Shown here piece by piece: positions 1-6,510 of a stretch of 7,660 nt of DNA. The first letter of the stretch is position 1. Each line of letters starts with the position of its first letter. A model generated the notes under the pieces. That model saw nothing but the letters and a program-made list of their open reading frames with translations, had not been told where the DNA came from and made no database searches. The stretch is from Bacillota bacterium. Lineage in GTDB: Bacteria > Bacillota > Bacilli > Lactobacillales > Aerococcaceae. The stretch spans positions 1 to 7,660 of the forward strand of contig JAEZWY010000214.1 in NCBI GenBank assembly GCA_023442905.1, in the 5' to 3' direction. Made by a program: the position numbers and the translations under genes.

Positions 1-2
1 AA

Positions 3-1013
3 GCCAGCGCCTTGTCGGCGGATATGCGGTCCTTCTTCCAGGATTGTGAGGGGTATTTTCTAACGAGTGGTCCGGCGCAACCTGCGATTTATCAGGAGTT
101 ATCGAAATTGGTGGACCGATTGCAGGTTGCGGCACTGCGCCAAATTTCAGCTGAGGAAGTGCTGGGGATGTCGGGGGAGGATTATTGTAAGTTAACCCTA
201 CGTCGTTTAAACATTGAGCGTTATGATTTTAGCTTGTCTAAATATGTTCCAGCAGTTTTATCTTTTATGATACTAACCTTAACCATTTATGCGACTTATA
301 TGTTTATCGCTGGCTTTGCTTGGTGGGGAGACTTTGCCTCAGCTATTCAGATGCCTGTTGCGGTATCTATTCTGGGTTTACCCTTACAAGTTTTCGTCAT
401 TTTCACAGCTCTTTTCTTCTGGGTGACCTTCAAACGTAATACGTCTTTTGGCCGTAAATGGTACCAAGGTTTTAATGTCTTATATTTATTGGCCGGCATC
501 TTTTCTGCCGCACTGGTTTTCACCCTACCCTACATTATTCATTCATACCGGGTAGCGCAGATTAACCTACCAGTCTGGTTGGTATGGGCCATTGCCATTA
601 TCGCTATGGGATACTACTTTTTGGTCTCTTACTTCAATGTGGGCGATAAGGTAGACTTATGGATTTCAAACCGAGCGGCTCAGTCGACTTTAAGTGATGA
701 CGACACCTATTCACCAACTTTAGGAGCCTATTTAACAGGCCAACCAGGGAATGAAGATAAGGATTTAACCCCAGTTCGGGAATTAGACCAAACACCTGAT
801 AGTAATAATGAGGAAAAACCAGCTGTCTCTGATGAACCCATGCGTTTAAATAACTTGTGGAATACTATCATGTTAAAACGGCCGATTATTAACCGGAAGA
901 CTTACCGGGAAATGCAAGACCGTCAAGAACGTGATGGTTACAGCGATAAGGCAGATAAAGACAACAAGAAAAATAGCGAATCTGGCAAAACAAGTCAGCA
1001 CCGTAAAAAATAA
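3..1013 (+). CDS. Four-helix membrane protein of unknown function, 5' end cut by the window edge
   Basis: The reading frame is open to the left edge and ends at TAA (1011-1013). The first possible start is TTG at 12, but no ribosome binding site fits before it and the visible N-terminal segment looks like the middle of a helical domain, so the gene probably begins outside the window. Counting from the TTG, residues 1-72 are soluble and helical, and the segment EEVLGMSGEDYCKL resembles the end of DUF1048/DUF1129-type domains of Firmicutes membrane proteins; this resemblance is weak and from memory. Four hydrophobic helices follow at about residues 79-105, 113-139, 153-178 and 186-208. The tail (about 210-333) is hydrophilic, very charged and Lys/Asp/Glu/Asn-rich at the end, so probably a disordered cytoplasmic tail. 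No catalytic motif is visible. No terminator follows; the next gene begins 86 bases later. Function is unknown. Confidence 0.7.
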   Translation, partial: ASALSADMRSFFQDCEGYFLTSGPAQPAIYQELSKLVDRLQVAALRQISAEEVLGMSGEDYCKLTLRRLNIERYDFSLSKYVPAVLSFMILTLTIYATYMFIAGFAWWGDFASAIQMPVAVSILGLPLQVFVIFTALFFWVTFKRNTSFGRKWYQGFNVLYLLAGIFSAALVFTLPYIIHSYRVAQINLPVWLVWAIAIIAMGYYFLVSYFNVGDKVDLWISNRAAQSTLSDDDTYSPTLGAYLTGQPGNEDKDLTPVRELDQTPDSNNEEKPAVSDEPMRLNNLWNTIMLKRPIINRKTYREMQDRQERDGYSDKADKDNKKNSESGKTSQHRKK

Positions 1014-1038
1014 GGCTAGCAAAAGATGAAATTCGCTG

Positions 1039-1080
1039 ATATTGGTACTGATTAATAGTACTGATACATTGTACCGATAT
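1039..1080. repeat. Inverted repeat with internal direct repeat, in front of the flavoprotein gene
   Basis: ATATTGGTAC (1039-1048) and GTACCGATAT (1071-1080) form a 10-bp inverted repeat with one T/G exception and a 22-base spacer. Within it GTACTGAT occurs twice (1045-1052 and 1058-1065), 13 bases apart. The repeat overlaps the candidate promoter of the next gene, so it could be an operator. No U-tract follows, which argues against a terminator. Confidence 0.45.
1042..1070 (+). promoter_or_regulatory. Candidate sigma-A promoter for the FAD oxidoreductase gene
   Basis: TTGGTA (1042-1047) and TACATT (1065-1070) are separated by 17 bases. Each matches four of six consensus positions. The expected transcript start near 1077 would give a short leader before the ribosome binding site AAGGAG (1086-1091). 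The match is moderate and read-through from the membrane protein gene is also possible. Confidence 0.35.
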
Positions 1081-1099
1081 ATAGTAAGGAGCTAACTAA

Positions 1100-2209
1100 G
1101 TGAAGATAGCAGTAATAGGTGGCGGGATCCTTGGATCGACCGCTGCCTTTTATTTAACCAAAGACCATGATGTAACCCTATATGACGACGGAATTGGACA
1201 AGCTACTAAAGCGGCGGCCGGCATTATCTGCCCCTGGTTCTCTAAACGTCGCAATAAACCCTGGTACCGCCTAGCCAATGGTGGGGCCCATTTTTACCGA
1301 GACTTATTGAAAGATTTGGCGGACGCTGGGATAGTGACCCAGGCTTATCAACAAAAAACGACTTGGTTGTTGAAGAAGAAGCCCAAACTGATTGATGATT
1401 TGATGGCGATTGCTGAAAAACGACAAGGAGAAGCACCTTTAATCCAAGAAATTAACAAGTTATCCCCAACTTATCAACAGGCTCGATTTCCCCATTTTCA
1501 CTATGACAACGACCTGATTGAAACGGATGGCGGTGCGGTAGTAGACGGTCATGATTTATGTCAGGATTTAATTACCGCAGCTAAGGGGGAAAATCTAAAA
1601 GTTGTGAATGTTCGGGCTGATTTAACTTTCTTATATGATGGTAAAGTTATGGTGAAAAATGACCAAGAAGTCTATGATACCGTTGTTTTAGCGACTGGTG
1701 CTTGGCTGGGTCAGGTCCTTGACCCACTAGGCTATCAAGTAGATGTCCGCCCTCAAAAAGGCCAACTGGCAGTGATTGAAACCGACTGGGATACCCAAGC
1801 ATTACCCCTGATTATGCCTGAAGGTGAAGGTGATTTTATACCTCATTTAGACGGGAAAATCTTTGTGGGCGCTAGTCATGAAGACAATCAAGGCTTTGAT
1901 TTGTCCACAGACCCAAGCCAATTAGTGGATATCTTTTCCACAATCTATCAACTGGTCCCTGAATTGGCTAACTATCCAGTTACTGACTATAAAATCGGTA
2001 GCCGGGCTTATACCTCTGACTATGCGCCCTTCTATGGACCATTGCCTGACCGGCCAAATGTTTATGTGGCATCCGGCTTGGGTTCATCCGGTTTAACCAC
2101 CGGCCCTTTGATTGCTAGAGAGATGAGTCGCTTAATCAATAATGAGGAAACCTTGCTTGATCCTAGCGACTATGCCGTTGAAAATTATATCCAAAAGCGT
2201 ATCCAATAG
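1100..2209 (+). CDS. FAD-dependent oxidoreductase, D-amino acid/glycine oxidase (DAO) family
   Basis: This 369-residue protein is probably a cytosolic flavoenzyme of the DAO superfamily (DadA, ThiO and glycine oxidase types), which oxidise the C-N bond of amino or imino acids. The N-terminus carries the Rossmann dinucleotide motif GGGILG at residues 7-12, after the beta strand KIAVI and followed by an acidic YDD end of the second strand. The C-terminal FAD-contact motif GLGSSGLTTG lies at about 326-335. The central part (about 55-300) is the substrate domain, including KGQLAVIE, and ATGAW near residues 198-202 is the usual second FAD contact. Length is normal for the family. The GTG start is set by AAGGAG eight bases upstream. 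A terminator follows the stop, so the gene is probably expressed separately from the citrate synthase operon. The substrate cannot be read from the sequence; D-alanine, glycine, proline or sarcosine are all possible. Confidence 0.85.
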   Translation: MKIAVIGGGILGSTAAFYLTKDHDVTLYDDGIGQATKAAAGIICPWFSKRRNKPWYRLANGGAHFYRDLLKDLADAGIVTQAYQQKTTWLLKKKPKLIDDLMAIAEKRQGEAPLIQEINKLSPTYQQARFPHFHYDNDLIETDGGAVVDGHDLCQDLITAAKGENLKVVNVRADLTFLYDGKVMVKNDQEVYDTVVLATGAWLGQVLDPLGYQVDVRPQKGQLAVIETDWDTQALPLIMPEGEGDFIPHLDGKIFVGASHEDNQGFDLSTDPSQLVDIFSTIYQLVPELANYPVTDYKIGSRAYTSDYAPFYGPLPDRPNVYVASGLGSSGLTTGPLIAREMSRLINNEETLLDPSDYAVENYIQKRIQ

Positions 2210-2254
2210 TAGGAAAGTCTTTCAAATCATTTCAAATAGTTAATATCATACACA

Positions 2255-2293
2255 GTCCTTGCTGCATCAAATGAATCAGCAAGGGCTTTTTTT
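2255..2293 (+). terminator. Intrinsic terminator after the FAD oxidoreductase gene
   Basis: GTCCTTGCTG (2255-2264) pairs with CAGCAAGGGC (2277-2286) over ten positions with one G-U pair, a 12-base loop, and a run of seven T (2287-2293). This is a textbook rho-independent terminator. It separates the flavoprotein gene from the downstream operon. Confidence 0.9.
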
Positions 2294-2385
2294 GGTGTTC
2301 ATTTATATTTATTTGCACACTTAATTTGCATAACTTTTAAATTATTTTTCCACCTCTTCCAGTTCTGTGTCTTTTCTTACAAATA

Positions 2386-2433
2386 TCACATGGTTTGCGG
2401 AGAAAACCTTACATTGATGAGAAAATCATGTGA
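2386..2433 (+). repeat. 11-bp inverted repeat (possible operator or RNA hairpin)
   Basis: TCACATGGTTT (2386-2396) pairs with AAATCATGTGA (2423-2433) over 11 positions, with one G-U pair when read as plus-strand RNA and a 26-base loop. It lies about 120 bases upstream of the -35 box. There is only a short T-rich stretch after it (TATTTTTC), so it is a poor terminator. It could be a regulator site or part of a small transcript. Confidence 0.45.
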
Positions 2434-2514
2434 GGTATTTTTCTGTCATGTTACTTTTTTGAAAATATTTTTAAATTATTTTACACGGTATAAACCCTTG
2501 TGAAATAAGAAAAA

Positions 2515-2533
2515 GATGAGATTCACTCTCATC
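2515..2533. repeat. 7-bp hairpin/dyad upstream of the -35 box
   Basis: GATGAGA (2515-2521) and TCTCATC (2527-2533) are perfect inverted copies around a 5-base centre. The dyad ends 18 bases before the TTGACA box, where an activator of sigma-A transcription could bind. No regulator family is recognised from it. Confidence 0.35.
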
Positions 2534-2551
2534 ATATTCTAAAAATAGTGG

Positions 2552-2580
2552 TTGACATTCAAATCTAAAGTGACTAGGAT
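2552..2580 (+). promoter_or_regulatory. Sigma-A promoter of the citrate synthase-ComA-PrpD operon
   Basis: A perfect TTGACA -35 box (2552-2557) is followed after exactly 17 bases by TAGGAT (2575-2580) as the -10 box. Transcription should start near 2587, leaving a leader of about 70 to 80 bases before the citrate synthase start. It is the best promoter on the plus strand of this window. Confidence 0.75.
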
Positions 2581-2599
2581 ACAGTTATCAAAACTGACT

Positions 2600-2615
2600 T
2601 GTAGCGTTTTCTACA
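2600..2615. promoter_or_regulatory. cre-like dyad just downstream of the operon promoter (possible CcpA site)
   Basis: TGTAG-CGTTTT-CTACA is a perfect 5-bp inverted repeat. Its right half, CGTTTTCTA, fits the catabolite-responsive element consensus, but the left half is one base short of the usual spacing. The position, about 13 to 28 bases past the predicted start, is a roadblock site typical of CcpA repression. It could equally be bound by another repressor or form a small leader hairpin. Confidence 0.35.
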
Positions 2616-2655
2616 GGGTTTCTGTTTTGCATGTTTTATTAAAATTAAAGAAAGG

Positions 2656-4050
2656 GTGCGGTATATCTTGTCTATCGATTTTGATAACAGAGAGTTTGGA
2701 CGTCAATTTGTTGATGTAGTAAAAGCTAACACAACCATCTCTCCTGACCATTATTCTACCTATGACTTGAAACACGGTCTACGGAATGACGATGGTACGG
2801 GTGTATTAGTTGGGGTGTCAGGGATTGCTTCAGTTTCAGGATATAAAATGCTAGATGATAAAATAATTCCGACAGAAGGGGAACTCCGTTATCGGGGAAT
2901 TCGATTGACAGACTTAGTAGAGAATTATTTTAAAGAAGATAAGTTCGGCTATGAGGAAACCATCTACCTATTGCTCTCTGGCAGTTTACCAACTAAAGGA
3001 GAAATGGCTGCTTTTGATGAATTGCTGGAGGAGAATCGAAAACTCCCCGATAGCTTCATTGAAAATTTCATTATTAATTCACCATCCGAAAACGTAATGA
3101 ATAATATGCAGCGGGTATTATTGGCACTTTATTCCTTTGATGATAAGGCGGAAGATCGTGATTTTGAAAACCAAATCTCCCAAGTCATTTCCATCATTGC
3201 GAAGATGCCACTCATACTTGCCTATTCCTACATAGGTAAGAAGTATTACTACGATGATGCGTCACTTATCTTGCATCACCTGGAGCCGAATATGTCCACA
3301 GCTGAAACAATCCTTCATCTTATTCGTCCAGACGCGACATTTACAGATGAGGAAGCCAAATTATTAGACCTATGTTTGATTATCCATGCGGAACACGGTG
3401 GCGGGAACAATTCAACCTTCGCTACTCACGTAGTGTCTTCAACAGGAACGGATACTTATTCAACCATCTCAACAGCCTTAAGTTCGCTTAAAGGGTCAAA
3501 ACACGGTGGCGCCAATTCGATGGTAGAAGCCATGGTGCAAGATTTAAAAGCGACAACGGCTGATTGGACGGATAAGGACCAAGTTGAAAAATACTTACGT
3601 GACATCTTAAATAAGCAAGCCTTTGACCAGTCAGGTCTGATCTACGGTATGGGGCATGCAGTATATACAAAGTCAGACCCACGAGCTGTTTTGCTGAAAG
3701 ATAAGGCGAAAGAAATGGCCATTGAGAAAGGCTATTGCGATGACTTCAACCTCCTAAGTAACATCGAAGCCATCACCAAAGACCTCATCAACGAAAAGCG
3801 TCCTGGCAGTGAAATTTGTGCCAACGTCGATTTATACACGGGCCTTGTTTATAGAATGCTTGGACTGAGTCCAGACCTCTATACCCCAATCTTTGCCGTC
3901 GCACGAACTGCCGGTTGGTGCGCCCATCGTTTGGAACAAATTCAAGACCCGAAAATTATCCGCCCAGCTTATGTCAACATTTCCGAAAGCAAGGCCTACC
4001 TTGCCATGGAAGATAGGCAAAGCAAACACAGTCAATTAGCTATCAAGTAA
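2656..4050 (+). CDS. Citrate synthase / 2-methylcitrate synthase family protein
   Basis: The enzyme condenses an acyl-CoA (acetyl- or propionyl-CoA) with oxaloacetate in the cytosol. At 464 residues it is of the longer Firmicutes type, with a family-typical N-terminal stretch, GLRNDDGTGVLVG (about 41-53), before the core. Counting from the GTG, the active-site histidines are H283 in SKHGGAN and H334 in GMGHAVY, the aspartate is D392 in NVDLYTG, and R417 lies in ARTAGW. HAEHGGG (244-250) is the oxaloacetate-side loop. All catalytic positions are intact. The start is uncertain. The GTG at 2656 directly abuts its purine-rich AAAGAAAGG, which is too close for normal initiation. An in-frame TTG at 2668 has AAAGGGTG at a better distance, giving a protein four residues shorter. 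It is the first gene of a three-gene operon. Citrate and methylcitrate specificity cannot be separated by eye; si- or re-type stereochemistry is also not shown. Confidence 0.9.
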   Translation: MRYILSIDFDNREFGRQFVDVVKANTTISPDHYSTYDLKHGLRNDDGTGVLVGVSGIASVSGYKMLDDKIIPTEGELRYRGIRLTDLVENYFKEDKFGYEETIYLLLSGSLPTKGEMAAFDELLEENRKLPDSFIENFIINSPSENVMNNMQRVLLALYSFDDKAEDRDFENQISQVISIIAKMPLILAYSYIGKKYYYDDASLILHHLEPNMSTAETILHLIRPDATFTDEEAKLLDLCLIIHAEHGGGNNSTFATHVVSSTGTDTYSTISTALSSLKGSKHGGANSMVEAMVQDLKATTADWTDKDQVEKYLRDILNKQAFDQSGLIYGMGHAVYTKSDPRAVLLKDKAKEMAIEKGYCDDFNLLSNIEAITKDLINEKRPGSEICANVDLYTGLVYRMLGLSPDLYTPIFAVARTAGWCAHRLEQIQDPKIIRPAYVNISESKAYLAMEDRQSKHSQLAIK

Positions 4051-4100
4051 CGATCAAATAACAACAGACACTCTGGTTTACGAAAGGGAAAGTGATTACT

Positions 4101-4952
4101 ATGGGAAACAACACTGATCTAAACAATAAAGAAGCATTTACTAAAATTAAACATAACAACCGTCAAGCAAAACCACGTACACGCGGGATTACAGAAATCC
4201 GTGGACCATACTATACGGTTATGGGTGAACGCTATTTACGTGATGTGTTAGAAACAATGGGTGAACATGTAGATATCTTGAAATTTGCTGGTGGTTCTTT
4301 CACCTTAATGCCTGAAGAAGAATTGATTAAAATTTTAGACTTGGCGCATGAATATGGTGTCAAAGTATCTACAGGTGGATTCATGGAATATGTTTTAACA
4401 CAAGGAATCGAAGCGGTAGACTACTACATTAGCGAATGTAAACGTGTTGGTTTTGACATCATTGAAATCTCTACAGGCTTTATTACCATGCCAACTGATG
4501 ACATTGTCCGTTTAGTAGAACGCGTGCAAGATGCAGGTCTATTAGCAAAACCAGAAATCGGTGTGCAATTTGGTTCAGGTGGTACCAACACAATCGAACA
4601 AAATGAAGCAGCCGGTCTACTTGATCCCGCTCAAGCGATTGAAGTAGGTAAACGTTGTTTAGAAGCTGGGGCTTACATGTTGATGATCGAATCTGAAGGA
4701 ATCACTGAAAGTGTGGCTAGCTGGAGAACAGAAATTGCTACCCGTTTCGCTTCAGAATTAGGTACTGAAAAAGTCATGTTTGAAGCAGCTGATCCGGATG
4801 TATTCTCTTGGTACATTAAAAACTACGGTCCAGACGTGAACTTGTTCGTTGACCATAGTCAAATCGTACAATTAGAAGGTATTCGTCGCGGTATCTGGGG
4901 TAACAACGAGTTATTCGGCCGTGTAATTACCTTAAACGACGGTAAAAACTAA
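4101..4952 (+). CDS. ComA (phosphosulfolactate synthase)-family TIM-barrel protein
   Basis: This 283-residue protein matches the ComA family (Pfam PF02679), whose archaeal members add sulfite to phosphoenolpyruvate to make phosphosulfolactate in coenzyme M synthesis. Visible family segments, counted from the ATG, are LKFAGG with K61, STGGFMEYV (90-98), CKRVGFDIIEISTG, KPEIG with K150 and E152, MIESEG with E197 and E199, VMFEAADPDVF with E228, and DHSQIVQLEGIRRGIWG near 251-267. Where M. jannaschii ComA, as I remember it, has TEVGKK, this protein has PEIGVQFG, so the basic residues after that strand are missing. It may therefore resemble the HSA32-like or other divergent branch and have another substrate. 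The N-terminal 35 residues are polar and extend the family core. The ATG at 4101 is preferred; an in-frame GTG at 4092 would add three residues. It lies about 50 bases after citrate synthase, and no ComB or ComC partner is nearby. The family call is firm; the reaction is not. Confidence 0.8.
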   Translation: MGNNTDLNNKEAFTKIKHNNRQAKPRTRGITEIRGPYYTVMGERYLRDVLETMGEHVDILKFAGGSFTLMPEEELIKILDLAHEYGVKVSTGGFMEYVLTQGIEAVDYYISECKRVGFDIIEISTGFITMPTDDIVRLVERVQDAGLLAKPEIGVQFGSGGTNTIEQNEAAGLLDPAQAIEVGKRCLEAGAYMLMIESEGITESVASWRTEIATRFASELGTEKVMFEAADPDVFSWYIKNYGPDVNLFVDHSQIVQLEGIRRGIWGNNELFGRVITLNDGKN

Positions 4953-4976
4953 GTAGTCATATAAACATCAACTATA

Positions 4977-5005
4977 GGGGGTATGCGTTTTTGACCATAT
5001 CCTCC
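4977..5005 (+). promoter_or_regulatory. Intercistronic hairpin with an anti-Shine-Dalgarno-like strand before the PrpD-like gene
   Basis: GGGGGTATG (4977-4985) pairs with CATATCCTC (4996-5004) over nine positions, two of them G-U, around a 10-base loop. The 3' strand contains CCTCC (5001-5005), which could instead pair with GGAGG of the ribosome binding site at 5044-5048. No U-run follows, so it is not a good terminator. It may tune translation or protect mRNA ends. Confidence 0.4.
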
Positions 5006-5056
5006 TTATATATCTATAAAGAAAATAGACTAAATAAAATATCGGAGGTCGAGTAG

Positions 5057-6436
5057 ATGTCAAACGATAAACAAACATTGGTTCAACAACTTGCAAGCTG
5101 GGTAGAAAGCCGTAGCTATGATGACTTATCAGATGAAGCCATTAAAGTATTAAAATTACGTCTCTTAGATAGTATCGGAGTCGGGATCGGTGCCTTAGAA
5201 GGCCAACCCGTGAAAGATATCCGCACGATGACAGAAGATTTAGGTGGCGCCCCACTAGTAACCTTACTTGGTGGCGGTAAATCCAGTCCTGACTACGCAA
5301 CCTTTTATAACGGGGCAGCTATCCGTTATTTAGACTACAACGATTCATACCTAGCGAAAAACGAAACCTGCCACCCATCTGACAATATTGCCCCAGTATT
5401 AGCCGCCACTGAATACGCTGGTGGTAGTGGGAAAGACTTCTTACTTGGCTTAGGCATCGCCTACCAAGTCCAAGCTCGCTTATCTGACGTTGCTCCCGTA
5501 CGTGACCATGGTTTTGATCATACCGTACAAGGAAGTTACGGTGCCGCTGCAGGTGCGGCCGCTGCCTTGAAATTAGACGCTGATAAGACCGCAAATGCGA
5601 TTGCCATTGCAGGTACAGGCTACAATTCATTGCGGGTGACTAGAACCGGTGCCCTATCTCACTGGAAAGGGTTAGCTTATCCAAACACGGCCATGGGTGC
5701 CATGCATGCGACTTTACTCGCTAGCTACGGCATTACTGGACCTGAAGAAGTATTTGAAGGAAACAAAGGATTTATGGATTCGATTGCTGGTAAATTTGAT
5801 ATCGACTGGTCGAAAGAAGATTTAAACCGAGTAACCAAAACCATCACCAAACGCTACAATGCTGAAATTCATTCCCAATCTTCTATTGAAGGTTTGTTAG
5901 AATTGAAAGACGCAGAAAATATCGCCGCTGATGACATTAAGGAAATTCGCTTGTACACCTTTGACGTAGCCTTCAATATTATCGGTGGTGGCGAGGAAGG
6001 TGGCAAAAAGAACATCCAATTCAAAGAGGAAGCAGACCATTCACTACCTTACATGCTAGCTGTCGCCTACTTAGACGGACAAGTCATGCCTGACCAATAC
6101 GAACCAGCCCGCATTACTAGTTCAGACGTTCAAGACCTCTTACAAAAAGTCCACATTGAACCAGTTCAAGCATACAGCGACCGTTTCCCAGCAGAAATGG
6201 CTTGCCGTATTGAACTAGAAACCAACGACGGCCAAGTATTTAAAATTGAGAAAAATGACTACCACGGCTTCAACACCCACCCTGCCGATTGGGACGTCTT
6301 AATTGAAAAATACAAGGGCCTTACAAGTAAAATCGATGCTGACCTAGCTGATAAGATTGCTGCTACCATCAAAGATATCGAAAACGTTGATATCAGCGTC
6401 TTAACTGACTTACTAGGACAAGTGAAAGTCAAATAA
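5057..6436 (+). CDS. MmgE/PrpD-family dehydratase (2-methylcitrate dehydratase-like)
   Basis: This family includes 2-methylcitrate dehydratase (PrpD, MmgE) and cis-aconitate decarboxylase, cytosolic enzymes that need no iron-sulfur cluster. The 459-residue length fits. Conserved segments appear in order: DYND with D93 and D96, CHPSDN with H106, DHGFDHTVQG with H151 and H155, RVTRTGALSHWKGLAYPNTA with H202 and K204, GPEEVFEGNKGF, AEIHSQS with H272, and ADHSLPYMLAVAYLDGQVMP. These include the histidine and lysine positions expected for the active site, so the protein should be active. The many close motif matches to PrpD/MmgE favour a tricarboxylate dehydratase over a distant relative. The ATG start is set by GGAGGT (5044-5049), seven bases upstream. 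It is the last gene of the operon and is followed by a strong terminator. Codons ending in C are more frequent here than in the ComA-like gene. Dehydration of methylcitrate or citrate is the best guess; decarboxylation cannot be excluded. Confidence 0.88.
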   Translation: MSNDKQTLVQQLASWVESRSYDDLSDEAIKVLKLRLLDSIGVGIGALEGQPVKDIRTMTEDLGGAPLVTLLGGGKSSPDYATFYNGAAIRYLDYNDSYLAKNETCHPSDNIAPVLAATEYAGGSGKDFLLGLGIAYQVQARLSDVAPVRDHGFDHTVQGSYGAAAGAAAALKLDADKTANAIAIAGTGYNSLRVTRTGALSHWKGLAYPNTAMGAMHATLLASYGITGPEEVFEGNKGFMDSIAGKFDIDWSKEDLNRVTKTITKRYNAEIHSQSSIEGLLELKDAENIAADDIKEIRLYTFDVAFNIIGGGEEGGKKNIQFKEEADHSLPYMLAVAYLDGQVMPDQYEPARITSSDVQDLLQKVHIEPVQAYSDRFPAEMACRIELETNDGQVFKIEKNDYHGFNTHPADWDVLIEKYKGLTSKIDADLADKIAATIKDIENVDISVLTDLLGQVKVK

Positions 6437-6453
6437 GTACACTATGCCAACTA

Positions 6454-6497
6454 AAAAGGCCTAGCTGAGTATACTTACATACTCAGCTAGGCCTTTT
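6454..6497. terminator. Perfect 19-bp bidirectional terminator
   Basis: The arms 6454-6472 and 6479-6497 are perfectly complementary over 19 bp around the 6-base loop ACTTAC. The stem core is GGCCTAGCTGAGTAT, flanked by A-runs on the left and T-runs on the right, so it works in both directions. On plus it ends the citrate synthase operon; on minus it would stop transcripts coming from mscL and the structured region behind it. Confidence 0.92.
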
Positions 6498-6510
6498 ACT
6501 TTGTTCAAAA

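Larger units (their letters stand above)
2294..2655. other. AT-rich regulatory region upstream of the citrate synthase operon
   Basis: No convincing coding sequence is present on either strand. The first part (2294-2380) is plain AT-rich DNA in which I see nothing firm. Next come an 11-bp inverted repeat (2386-2433), T-rich runs, a lone TATAAA at 2489-2494 without a well-spaced -35 partner, a 7-bp hairpin (2515-2533), a strong promoter (2552-2580), and a dyad (2600-2615) over the early transcribed region. The region is long for a housekeeping promoter and suggests that the operon is regulated. Confidence 0.6.

Noticed and set aside
12..14. TTG at 12 as the true start of the membrane protein
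   Set aside because: The frame is open to the window edge, no ribosome binding site fits, and the N-terminal domain looks incomplete.
1242..1436. Minus-strand open frame inside the FAD oxidoreductase gene
   Set aside because: It is short, has no start signal, and is fully explained by the opposite gene; the same applies to 3488-3682, 3832-4035 and 7029-7217.
5319..5630. Minus-strand open frame of 103 codons inside the PrpD-like gene
   Set aside because: It lies entirely opposite a well-conserved gene, and its composition (Arg/Gln/Ser-rich) is typical of a shadow frame.
2656..6436. A complete methylcitrate (prp) cycle operon
   Set aside because: Only the synthase and dehydratase types are present; lyase, CoA synthetase and the prp regulator are absent, and a ComA-like gene is in the middle.
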